Shown: one piece after another, positions 1-7,540 of the stretch | Layout of the letters: each line of letters starts with the position of its first letter | Position numbering within the stretch: position 1 is the stretch's first letter | Source of the DNA: Clostridiales bacterium | Lineage (GTDB): Bacteria > Bacillota > Clostridia > Saccharofermentanales > Saccharofermentanaceae | Assembly: GCA_017649645.1 (NCBI GenBank) | Contig: JAGCGK010000124.1 | Coordinates: forward strand, 136,233 to 200,232 | Direction: 5' to 3' | Length of the DNA: 64,000 bases | The notes under the pieces: model-generated | Databases searched by the model: none | What the model saw: the letters and a program-made list of their open reading frames with translations, nothing else | What the model was told of the DNA's origin: nothing | Position numbers and translations under genes: made by a program

Positions 1-171
<171 letters not shown>

Positions 172-224
172 CTAAAATTCCCGAACCCGGGACTATATCT
201 TTGTGTGCCAACTGCACCTTTCAA

Positions 225-253
225 ATGTTACAACAGTTTTACAATCAATACAA
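225..253 (-). promoter_or_regulatory. Predicted sigma-A promoter of gap
   Basis: Read on the minus strand: TTGTAT (-35, 248-253), 17 bp, TAACAT (-10, 225-230). It lies about 65 nt upstream of the gap start. The spacing is ideal and the hexamers are moderate matches. Confidence 0.5.
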
Positions 254-372
254 TAATTAATAATAAGAAGATTGGGTGATTTTGTGGCAAATGAAAACTC
301 AAAACCCTATATTTTTTTAAATTTCATATTAAAACGATTTTCACACGAAAAAATGTTCAGCAATATAAAACA

Positions 373-403
373 TCTCCCGAAGTCAGACATAAACTTCGGG
401 AGA
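373..403 (-). terminator. Intrinsic terminator of the metH-trmB-pncA-nadE operon
   Basis: An 11-bp perfect stem (373-383 with 393-403) and a 9-nt loop sit about 30 nt after the nadE stop codon. On the minus strand a U-rich stretch (TGTTTTAT) follows the stem. Confidence 0.75.
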
Positions 404-434
404 ACAAAATGATCATATTTCTATTCTTTTCGGA

Positions 435-1172
435 TCAGATCTCAGGCTTAAAGCAAGGCATAAATGAGAGCTTAAAGAGGTTAGCCTTATGCTTTCTGTC
501 GATGAGCTCTTTCTTATCCGGATCATCGATCTTACCCTCTCTGATATAGACATCGAGTTCGGCATAAGTGAAACCGAGATTGTCCTCATCTGTCTTTCCG
601 CAAAGGCCGTCAATAGGAGTCTTCTCTACAAGTTCATAAGGAAGTCCCAGGAGATGACCGATCTGTTTCATCTCAGTAACAGTGATGAATGAGCACGGAC
701 TGAAATCGCCTACGGAATCACCATATCGAGTTGAATAACCTACCCAGTCTTCAGACAGGTTACATGTATTGGCAACACGACCGTTGTTAGACTGTCCGAC
801 TGCATAAAGTGTCGTCATCCTGATCCTCGGAGGGATGTTCTGAATTGTCTGTGAACTTATCTCCATATCCTTCGGGAGGCTGTTAAGAACGCCGTCAACA
901 GCTTCCTTGATATTGATCTCATAATTCTTGATACCCAAATGATCTACCAGAAGACGGGCACAATCGATATCGTGTTGCTCACCATTTGGCATCAAAACGC
1001 CGATAACGCGGTCCTTTCCGAGTGCTTCAACACAGAGTGCGGCTACGATGGAAGAATCCTTACCGCCGGAAATACCTACGATAGCATTACATCCCTTGCC
1101 ATTCTCCTCGAAAAAGTTTCGGATCCACTCTACACATTCATTCTTAACTTTCAACACATCAAACTCGTACAT
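435..1172 (-). CDS. nadE: Ammonia-dependent NAD synthetase
   Basis: It makes NAD from deamido-NAD, ATP and ammonia, the last step of NAD biosynthesis. The ATP-pyrophosphatase P-loop SGGKDS is near residues 35-40, and at 245 residues there is no N-terminal nitrilase (glutaminase) domain, so free ammonia should be the nitrogen donor. An in-frame GTG 9 nt upstream is possible, but ATG at 1172 has GAGGTGA at good spacing and is preferred. It is the last gene of the metH-trmB-pncA-nadE run. Its neighbour pncA supplies nicotinate upstream in the same salvage route, which supports both calls. A strong terminator follows. Confidence 0.95.
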   Translation of the reverse strand: MYEFDVLKVKNECVEWIRNFFEENGKGCNAIVGISGGKDSSIVAALCVEALGKDRVIGVLMPNGEQHDIDCARLLVDHLGIKNYEINIKEAVDGVLNSLPKDMEISSQTIQNIPPRIRMTTLYAVGQSNNGRVANTCNLSEDWVGYSTRYGDSVGDFSPCSFITVTEMKQIGHLLGLPYELVEKTPIDGLCGKTDEDNLGFTYAELDVYIREGKIDDPDKKELIDRKHKANLFKLSFMPCFKPEI

Positions 1173-1189
1173 ACTAGTCACCTCGAACC

Positions 1190-1690
1190 TTAATAAACAT
1201 CAACCTGACAGAATTTCATCGTCGTAAGTGCTGCCTCATGAGACTCAGGCGTTACTCCCGCACAGCAGGAACTGTCAACTGAAACCTTGATCTCAGGAAA
1301 CTGTGCCTTGATGATAAGAGCATTGGACACAACGCAGATATCTGTGCAAAGACCTATAAGTTCTACTTCTTCGAATGATTTTTTGTTCCAGTTCGGCCAT
1401 CCGAAGTTAGGCTTATCAACGATCTCGCGGCCCTCGACATAAAGACCGTCAGCGATCTGCCATCCTTTGCTTCCCTCGATACAGTGAACGACCGGAAGCT
1501 TCTTGCCTTCTGCAGTATCAAGATAATTATCATGATGGGTATCCCGTGTGAAGATAACCTCATCGCCGTTTTTGATGTACTCTTCGATCTTTTTCTTAAC
1601 ATTAGGAACGATAGCTACAGCTTCTTTTGTTCCGAGCGCCATGTCGATAAAGTCATTTTGCATATCGACGACTATCAATGTTTTCTTCAT
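1190..1690 (-). CDS. pncA: Nicotinamidase (isochorismatase-like cysteine hydrolase)
   Basis: This 166-residue protein opens MKKTLIVVDMQNDF, with the catalytic Asp of the isochorismatase fold. It has a metal-site-like DTHHDNY stretch near residue 50, a VHCIEGSKGW stretch typical of nicotinamidases, and the nucleophile Cys in GLCTDICVVSNALI. Nicotinamidase converts nicotinamide to nicotinate for NAD salvage. The longer reading frame begins at 1729, inside trmB, but ATG 1690 follows AAGGAGG and is the likely start. It sits 13 nt after trmB and 17 nt before nadE. Pairing with nadE argues for nicotinamide rather than another isochorismatase-family substrate. Confidence 0.88.
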   Translation of the reverse strand: MKKTLIVVDMQNDFIDMALGTKEAVAIVPNVKKKIEEYIKNGDEVIFTRDTHHDNYLDTAEGKKLPVVHCIEGSKGWQIADGLYVEGREIVDKPNFGWPNWNKKSFEEVELIGLCTDICVVSNALIIKAQFPEIKVSVDSSCCAGVTPESHEAALTTMKFCQVDVY

Positions 1691-1703
1691 GCTAAAAACC
1701 TCC

Positions 1704-2357
1704 TTATTTCCTGTTTGTCGCAACGACACGCTTGATGCCGATGCCCTGATCTATAAACTTCTGTTCAAATTCAGTTCTTACGTTTTCCTTGTCGTACTCG
1801 CTATTTTGAAGTTCGCGGGTAAGTTCCGAGAGTTCGAATCCGCAGAACTCGAACTCTTCCAGGGAGAAATCGAAGAGGATGTCATTATCGGTCTTCATCC
1901 AGATCTGACCGCCGTTCTTGAGCATCTTCTTATACTGTACGAGAAAATCCCTATATGTAAGCCTTCTTTTCGGCTTGTTTCTTCTGGACCAAGGGTCGCT
2001 GAAGTTAAGGAACATCTTATCGACCTCATCCTCTTCGAAATAGTTTTCGAGAAGGTTGGCGTCAACGTTCAGGAAGAAAAGATTCGGGATCTCCTCATTG
2101 TGTGCTTTTTCGATAGCTGCAAGGATGACGGATGAATCACGCTCAAGGGCGATATAAAGGACATCCGGGTGTTTTACTGCCATCTCGGTGCAGAATTTGC
2201 CCTTGCCGCAGCCTATCTCCAGGAACAGTTCGCATTCCGGCAGAAATCCGCAGACCTCACGCCATTTTCCTTTGTTCTGGAGCGGGTTTTCAAACCAGCG
2301 CTCCTTACAGCGTTCCATTCTCTCGGGAATATGTCTTTTTGTTCTGGCTCTGGCCAT
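1704..2357 (-). CDS. trmB: tRNA (guanine-N7)-methyltransferase
   Basis: The protein has 217 residues with the SAM-binding motif FLEIGCGKGKF near residues 45-56 and the TrmB signature NFSDPWSRRNKPKRRLT in the middle. TrmB methylates G46 in the variable loop of many tRNAs. The basic N-terminus (MARARTKRHIPERMERC) matches family members. Its ATG shares one base with the metH stop codon (TAATG), so translation is probably coupled to metH. Confidence 0.95.
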   Translation of the reverse strand: MARARTKRHIPERMERCKERWFENPLQNKGKWREVCGFLPECELFLEIGCGKGKFCTEMAVKHPDVLYIALERDSSVILAAIEKAHNEEIPNLFFLNVDANLLENYFEEDEVDKMFLNFSDPWSRRNKPKRRLTYRDFLVQYKKMLKNGGQIWMKTDNDILFDFSLEEFEFCGFELSELTRELQNSEYDKENVRTEFEQKFIDQGIGIKRVVATNRK

Positions 2358-4771
2358 TACTTTGTCACCTCATCATTGATCTGTTCGCAGATGCGCACTG
2401 ATTCCATCGCATCCTTTGCGTAGTAGGTCGCGCCTATCTGATCGGCAACGTCCTGGGTAAGGACCGCGCCTCCGACAAATGTCGGAACATCAAGTCCCTG
2501 CTCCTTAAGAGCTTCGATAGTCTTTCTCATATATACGACCGTCGTCGTCATAAGCGCCGACAATCCGACAGCTATCGGCTTATATTCCCTGACCGCGTCG
2601 CAGATAACGGAAGCCTTAACGTCCTTACCGAGATCGATGACCTCGAAGCCGTAGCTCTGAAGTACTACCTTGACGATATTCTTACCGATGTCGTGAACGT
2701 CAGCCTCAACTGTCGCTATAACGATAGGTCCCTTTGTGGAAGACGAATCAGTCTTGATATTCTTTCTTATCTCATCGAAAACGAGTTTTGCAGTCTCAGC
2801 TGATACCATAAGCTGCGGCAAGAAGATCTTCCCCTTGTCGTAGTCATTTCCGACCTTATCCAAAGCAGGGATAAGAGAATCCGATACGATCTCAAGCGGA
2901 GTCTTATCTAGCTTACTTGCTTCTTCAACTGCCTTATGCTTCTGGCCTTTGACGATAGCATCAAACAAAGGATCTCCTGAGGATTCTTCTGTCTTTGCGG
3001 TGCCACCTTCAGCAGGTGCTACGGCTGCAGCGGAAGTAGCCGCAACGGTTACGTCGTTAGCGTGTCTTTCAATATAATCAGTTGCATTCTCGTCCTTAGC
3101 ATTAAGGACTTCGAACGCATCGATCGCACTCATGAGCTCCCTGTCAAACGGATTAAGGATAGGAAGTTTCAAACCTGCGAGCATTGCCATAACGATGAAC
3201 GTTCTGTTGATCAAAGGTCTGTTCGGAAGACCGAAGGATACGTTACTTAAGCCAAGACAGGTGGAGCAGCCGAGTCGGTCGGTTACGTACTTAACGCACT
3301 TGACCGTCTCCATTACTTCTTTCTGCTGGGCACTTGCCGTAAGTACCAAACTGTCGATAATGAGTCTTTCCTTACGGATTCCGTACTTAGCAGCTTCATT
3401 AACGATATTCTCGGCGATCTTAAATCTCTCCTCAGCCGTCGGCGGGATACCGTCTTCGTCGATACATAGTCCGATCAATACTCCGCCGTACTTAGCAGCT
3501 ATCGGGAAAACATTATCCATGATCTCCTTTTTGCCGTTGACCGAGTTAATGAGCGGGATTCCGTTATAGATCCTGCAGGCATGTTCAAGAGCCTTAGGAT
3601 CGGTACTGTCTATCTGAAGCGGAACATCGATAACTTCCTGAAGCTGCTTTACGAGGCTTACCATTACGGCTTCCTCATCGATATTTGGGATACCTACGTT
3701 AACATCAAGAACATCAGCGCCCTTCTCGATCTGCTTAACTCCCTCGTCAACGATATCGTAAAGACGTCCCTCAAGGATCGCTGCCTTCATCTTCGGCTTA
3801 CCTGTCGGGTTAAGTCTTTCTCCGCATCGAATGACCCTGTTGCCGATCTCGACCATTGTACTCGTACCGGTAACGATGGTCCTGTATGGCTTAGGATCGT
3901 ATTTAAATTCATGTTTCTTGGATTCTTCTATACTCTTTTGAATATGCTCCGGAGTCGTTCCGCAGCAACCGCCGAATCCGGCGATACCTGCTTCGATCAT
4001 CTCACCGATATAAAGCGCATATTCATCAGCATCTATATCATAGTATGTATTCTCTCCGTCAAATCGCGGAAGTCCTGCATTAGGTTCAACCAGAAGCGGC
4101 TTTTCCGCAACAGCAGTGATCCTCTTTACGATAGGCAGAAGTTCACGAGGTCCAAGAGAACAGTTGATACCGAGCATATCAACTCCTAGAGCCTCAAGAG
4201 TGGTTACCATCTGCTCAGGTGAAGCTCCTGTAAGTGTCTTACCGTTATCGCTAAATGATACGGAAGCGATCAAAGGCAGATCCGAATTCTCCCTTACCGC
4301 GAGGATCGCAGCCTTAAGTTCGTAAAGATCTGTCATCGTCTCCGCGATAAAACCATCGACCTTACCGTCGGCAAGTCTTACCTGCTCTGCAAAGACTTCA
4401 TATGCATCGTCAAATGAGAGGTCACCCAAAGGTTCAAGAAGCTTTCCGCACGGACCGATATCATAAAAGCAGTACTTATCCTTACGGTCACCGATCGCAG
4501 CTCTCGCGTTCTTGATGGCGCCTTCAATAAGTCCGGCCATATCAATGCCCTTGTCAGTCGTATGGAATCTGTCACATCCGAAAGTGTTGCAGGTAATGAT
4601 ATTCGCACCTGCCTCAAGATACTCTCTGTGGATCCTTTGAACAGTTTCAGGTTCTATTGTGTTCATCTCGATGCTCTGAACACCGGTCTTAATACCGTAC
4701 TTCTGAAGCATCGTACCGAATCCGCCGTCAAAAAATATAAAGGACTTACCAAACTGGTCTTTTATGCTCAT
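2357..4771 (-). CDS. metH: Cobalamin-dependent methionine synthase lacking the reactivation domain
   Basis: It moves a methyl group from methyltetrahydrofolate through cobalamin to homocysteine. Domains in order are: homocysteine methyltransferase (about 1-290) with Zn-ligand cysteines in GINCSLG (about 201) and GGCCGTTPEHI (about 268); pterin-binding barrel (about 320-580); an Ala/Glu-rich linker; the B12 cap; and the cobalamin domain with DVHDIGKN (about 690). At 804 residues it lacks the C-terminal SAM-binding reactivation domain of the 1,200-residue E. coli type. That domain is encoded separately at 4930-5490, 158 nt upstream. ATGAGGAG precedes the start. No SAM, B12 or T-box riboswitch was recognised in the 158-nt gap. 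Confidence 0.96.
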   Translation of the reverse strand: MSIKDQFGKSFIFFDGGFGTMLQKYGIKTGVQSIEMNTIEPETVQRIHREYLEAGANIITCNTFGCDRFHTTDKGIDMAGLIEGAIKNARAAIGDRKDKYCFYDIGPCGKLLEPLGDLSFDDAYEVFAEQVRLADGKVDGFIAETMTDLYELKAAILAVRENSDLPLIASVSFSDNGKTLTGASPEQMVTTLEALGVDMLGINCSLGPRELLPIVKRITAVAEKPLLVEPNAGLPRFDGENTYYDIDADEYALYIGEMIEAGIAGFGGCCGTTPEHIQKSIEESKKHEFKYDPKPYRTIVTGTSTMVEIGNRVIRCGERLNPTGKPKMKAAILEGRLYDIVDEGVKQIEKGADVLDVNVGIPNIDEEAVMVSLVKQLQEVIDVPLQIDSTDPKALEHACRIYNGIPLINSVNGKKEIMDNVFPIAAKYGGVLIGLCIDEDGIPPTAEERFKIAENIVNEAAKYGIRKERLIIDSLVLTASAQQKEVMETVKCVKYVTDRLGCSTCLGLSNVSFGLPNRPLINRTFIVMAMLAGLKLPILNPFDRELMSAIDAFEVLNAKDENATDYIERHANDVTVAATSAAAVAPAEGGTAKTEESSGDPLFDAIVKGQKHKAVEEASKLDKTPLEIVSDSLIPALDKVGNDYDKGKIFLPQLMVSAETAKLVFDEIRKNIKTDSSSTKGPIVIATVEADVHDIGKNIVKVVLQSYGFEVIDLGKDVKASVICDAVREYKPIAVGLSALMTTTVVYMRKTIEALKEQGLDVPTFVGGAVLTQDVADQIGATYYAKDAMESVRICEQINDEVTK

Positions 4772-4929
4772 TCTAGAAAACTCCTCATGACATTTAACCT
4801 CATTATCCTATCATATTTATATGTACCGGTATACAAAGTATCATTAGTATTATTGACGTTTTTCCACCAACAATACGGAATGGATGGATCTGCCGTCGCT
4901 TTTCTTCTATCGAGTTTTTTAGTTAAAAC

Positions 4930-5490
4930 TTAAGCTTTGAATCCTATCAGTCCCGTCATTGATTTAAAGGGATGCATCATGTTACAAGGATCAAGTTCTA
5001 TCCCGATCTTACTGATCTCAGGGATCAGATCAAAGATCTGGCGCTGCATGGACAAAGGTACGTCACCGTAGCCCGGTGCGTAGCGGAATGTCTCTTCTTT
5101 TAAACCGAGTTTTTTCTGATACTCGTCAGTCACAACTTCAATGAGACTGTTGGCACACGCATCAAGAAGGACCATCTTAGATGGCTCGGAATCCTTATAT
5201 TTGGAGATCCGCTTGTCAACGGCAGAACCAAGAGTCGAAACAAGGATGCAGAGGCAATCGCTCTGTTTTCGAGAAAAAAGGCCAAAGGTAGATCTGTAAT
5301 CCAGATTCAGATCAACGTCCACGTAGTACTTGGAACCGTCGAAATGAAGCGGATAAAAACGATGGAGGAACTGAGGCCTTGCGACCTTCTTGATCTCCTC
5401 CATTGCAGACTCGACCATAAGGAGCTGCTCCTCATCAGGAGCCTCCTTAAGACCGAGATATTTAAGTGCTAATTTGATGTCTTCGCTCAA
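4930..5490 (-). CDS. Free-standing methionine synthase reactivation domain protein
   Basis: The 186 residues resemble the C-terminal activation domain of MetH: RYAPGYGDVPLSMQRQIF matches the RxxPGYG SAM-binding motif, followed by a SMTGLIGF-type C-terminus. In full-length MetH this domain supplies SAM to remethylate oxidised cob(II)alamin. Here it should act in trans on the truncated MetH encoded just downstream. The start overlaps the HIT gene by 4 nt. Such split arrangements are known in Clostridia and Thermotogae. The electron donor is not encoded nearby. Confidence 0.85.
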   Translation of the reverse strand: MSEDIKLALKYLGLKEAPDEEQLLMVESAMEEIKKVARPQFLHRFYPLHFDGSKYYVDVDLNLDYRSTFGLFSRKQSDCLCILVSTLGSAVDKRISKYKDSEPSKMVLLDACANSLIEVVTDEYQKKLGLKEETFRYAPGYGDVPLSMQRQIFDLIPEISKIGIELDPCNMMHPFKSMTGLIGFKA

Positions 5491-5828
5491 ATCATCTTCT
5501 CCGTGAGCTTGAGACCGCCGATCACATGGAAGTGGATATGCTTAACGGTCTGACCGCCGAATTCACGGCAGTTGTTGATGACTCTGAAGCCCTCGCCGAG
5601 ATTGTTGATCTCTGCTACCTTGGAAATAGCACGGGATACGTCGCCAAGAACCTTGTCTGCATCAGCGGAAGATGCGAGATCGATGATATCCTCGTAATGC
5701 TTCTTCGGAACGACCAAAACGTGTACCGGAGCTACAGGATTGATATCGTTAAAGCAGTAAACGTTCTCATCCTCGTAAACTGCTGTTGAAGGGATCTTCT
5801 TCTCGATAATGTCACAAAAAATGCACAT
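5487..5828 (-). CDS. HIT family nucleotide hydrolase (Hint-like)
   Basis: This 113-residue protein has the histidine-triad motif HIHFHV near residues 96-101 and the N-terminal CIFCDIIEKKIPSTAVYEDE of bacterial Hint/HinT proteins, with the family's Cys pair. These proteins hydrolyse AMP-lysine or nucleoside phosphoramidates. Length is full for the family. AGGAGAAAGCTT precedes the ATG. It overlaps the MetH-reactivation gene by 4 nt. Any functional link to methionine synthesis is only positional. Confidence 0.93.
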   Translation of the reverse strand: MCIFCDIIEKKIPSTAVYEDENVYCFNDINPVAPVHVLVVPKKHYEDIIDLASSADADKVLGDVSRAISKVAEINNLGEGFRVINNCREFGGQTVKHIHFHVIGGLKLTEKMI

Positions 5829-5878
5829 AAGCTTTCTCCTTTGTTTTTATCTATTCTTAAGATATCACATTTAATACT

Positions 5879-7537
5879 TTACAAGCCGTACGAATAGTAA
5901 ACATCCTCAAAGATTTCGGTATCTGCAATTCCGTCTACCTTGTTCTGGAGACTGTCATCAAGGTCATCATACTTGAGCGAGTAATACTCATCGCCGTTTA
6001 CAAGAATAACTGTCCTTTCTCCCGCAATAACGCCGTAAATATAAAGCTCAGTACCTGCAGGAACAGTTACTTTCTCATCAGATTCTAATGTGCGGAAATC
6101 AAAGTCTATCGCCGTTACAAGCGGATAACCAAAGAATGTAACTGCTCTTTGTATATCTTCCAGGTCTTCAGGGATCATCTCTTCATTAAGAAGATAACTG
6201 TCAACATAAAAATATGTTCCAAGAAGATCGATCCTCTTAGAAAAACAGATAAAATGTGCCGAGTTGCATTCTGTAATTACAAGGCCCGTGTCAGAAGGGT
6301 AAAAATCGATACTGAAATCAGTAGCATAACCCATCAATGAACCTTTGACGGTTACCGGATCAGATATCTGTTCATTTCCCGTAAAAGGAAGGAAGGTAAC
6401 TTCTACATCATCATCATATCCGGAAACCTGCAAAGCGAGAGAATAATTGCCTTCCCTGCAGAACAGAAAAGCTTCCGTACTGTATATATTTCCCGCAAAT
6501 TCTGTTTGAGCGATCTTAACGTGAGTATCCATATCTGTTACGGTCATTTCGATCTTAGCCGGAGCCTGATTATCTATCGGAGAAAAGGAGATCGTAACAT
6601 TAAGGCCCTTACCGGTATAAGGATCTTCGAAATATGTATCAAGTATAGTCTCTTCATTGATGTTAGAGATGAAATCCATATCCCATCCGAGATTTCTTAT
6701 AACGCAATCCTCGACAGAGAACATATCAGGATCTTTGAAATCTTTCTCTCCACCATAAATACAATAATTCGTGAACGTGAGTGTGGAAACCGGATCATTC
6801 GGATCGTATCCGCCTGCTTTCTCGGCTATAACCGTTACTCCGTTATAACCGATCAGATAATCAATGTCTGCGCTTCCCGTTATTCCGGTTCTGCTTTCAA
6901 CATATTCTTCTTCCGTCATTTCTATGTTGAAGATATCTTCAAATGTGTACTCGTAACCTGAAGCGACATCATAAGAATATGCCTCTATATAGTCGAAAAG
7001 GACACCGTCATTCGGATTTCCCGCATAAGCCAGATAGTGAACGGAAAAGCTGAATATCTGACTATCTGCCCTTGCTACAGTGATCTTCTGAAAACAGTTA
7101 ACTACACCGTCTGCATCCGGAAGAGCATCGAGGATCTCAAAGAGCATATCTTCAGTATTACTCTCATTGAACGAATCAATACAGGATGCAAGATTAGGAT
7201 ATTCAGCTATAGTCGCATCAGAAAGGTAGATATTGGCTGTTCGAACAGATTGTTCTTTTTCTCCGTCAAAAGTAGTTGAGTTTGCAATAAAATATTCCGG
7301 GACAAAACCGTAATCCTCCTGAGGAACTTCAGTCGGTGTCGGCGTAGTCTCAGTCGGTTCAGTTTCAAAAGAAGTCTCGGTCGTCTCTGTAACAGTAGTA
7401 GATTCTGTTTCTTCCGAAGAAACATCCTTAGATCTGACTTTTATCTCATCAGGAGACTTGGCATCACAAGATGTCAGCGATGCCAACATCACTGCAAATA
7501 CCATAGTTCCTGCTATCAAATTCTTAAACGATTTCAT
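5879..7537 (-). CDS. Predicted lipoprotein of unknown function
   Basis: The 552 residues begin with a lipoprotein signal peptide whose lipobox is LTSC (Cys24), followed by a Ser/Thr/Glu/Pro-rich linker (about 28-75) that would hold the domain away from the membrane. The folded part, from about residue 80, is acidic and beta-rich. I do not recognise a family with confidence; the first part (about 80-270) faintly resembles DUF3298-type extracytoplasmic domains. It lies 3 nt downstream of alaS on the same strand and is probably read from the alaS promoter. It carries no catalytic motif that I can name. Confidence 0.85.
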   Translation of the reverse strand: MKSFKNLIAGTMVFAVMLASLTSCDAKSPDEIKVRSKDVSSEETESTTVTETTETSFETEPTETTPTPTEVPQEDYGFVPEYFIANSTTFDGEKEQSVRTANIYLSDATIAEYPNLASCIDSFNESNTEDMLFEILDALPDADGVVNCFQKITVARADSQIFSFSVHYLAYAGNPNDGVLFDYIEAYSYDVASGYEYTFEDIFNIEMTEEEYVESRTGITGSADIDYLIGYNGVTVIAEKAGGYDPNDPVSTLTFTNYCIYGGEKDFKDPDMFSVEDCVIRNLGWDMDFISNINEETILDTYFEDPYTGKGLNVTISFSPIDNQAPAKIEMTVTDMDTHVKIAQTEFAGNIYSTEAFLFCREGNYSLALQVSGYDDDVEVTFLPFTGNEQISDPVTVKGSLMGYATDFSIDFYPSDTGLVITECNSAHFICFSKRIDLLGTYFYVDSYLLNEEMIPEDLEDIQRAVTFFGYPLVTAIDFDFRTLESDEKVTVPAGTELYIYGVIAGERTVILVNGDEYYSLKYDDLDDSLQNKVDGIADTEIFEDVYYSYGL

Positions 7538-7540
7538 ATT

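Noticed and set aside
3581-4189. 202-codon open frame on the plus strand inside metH
   Set aside because: It lies wholly antisense to a certain gene, has no ribosome site or promoter, and its composition follows from metH codon use.
4772-4929. SAM or cobalamin riboswitch before metH
   Set aside because: The 158-nt gap has none of the conserved S-box or B12-box sequences and is AT-rich with only a weak promoter-like stretch.
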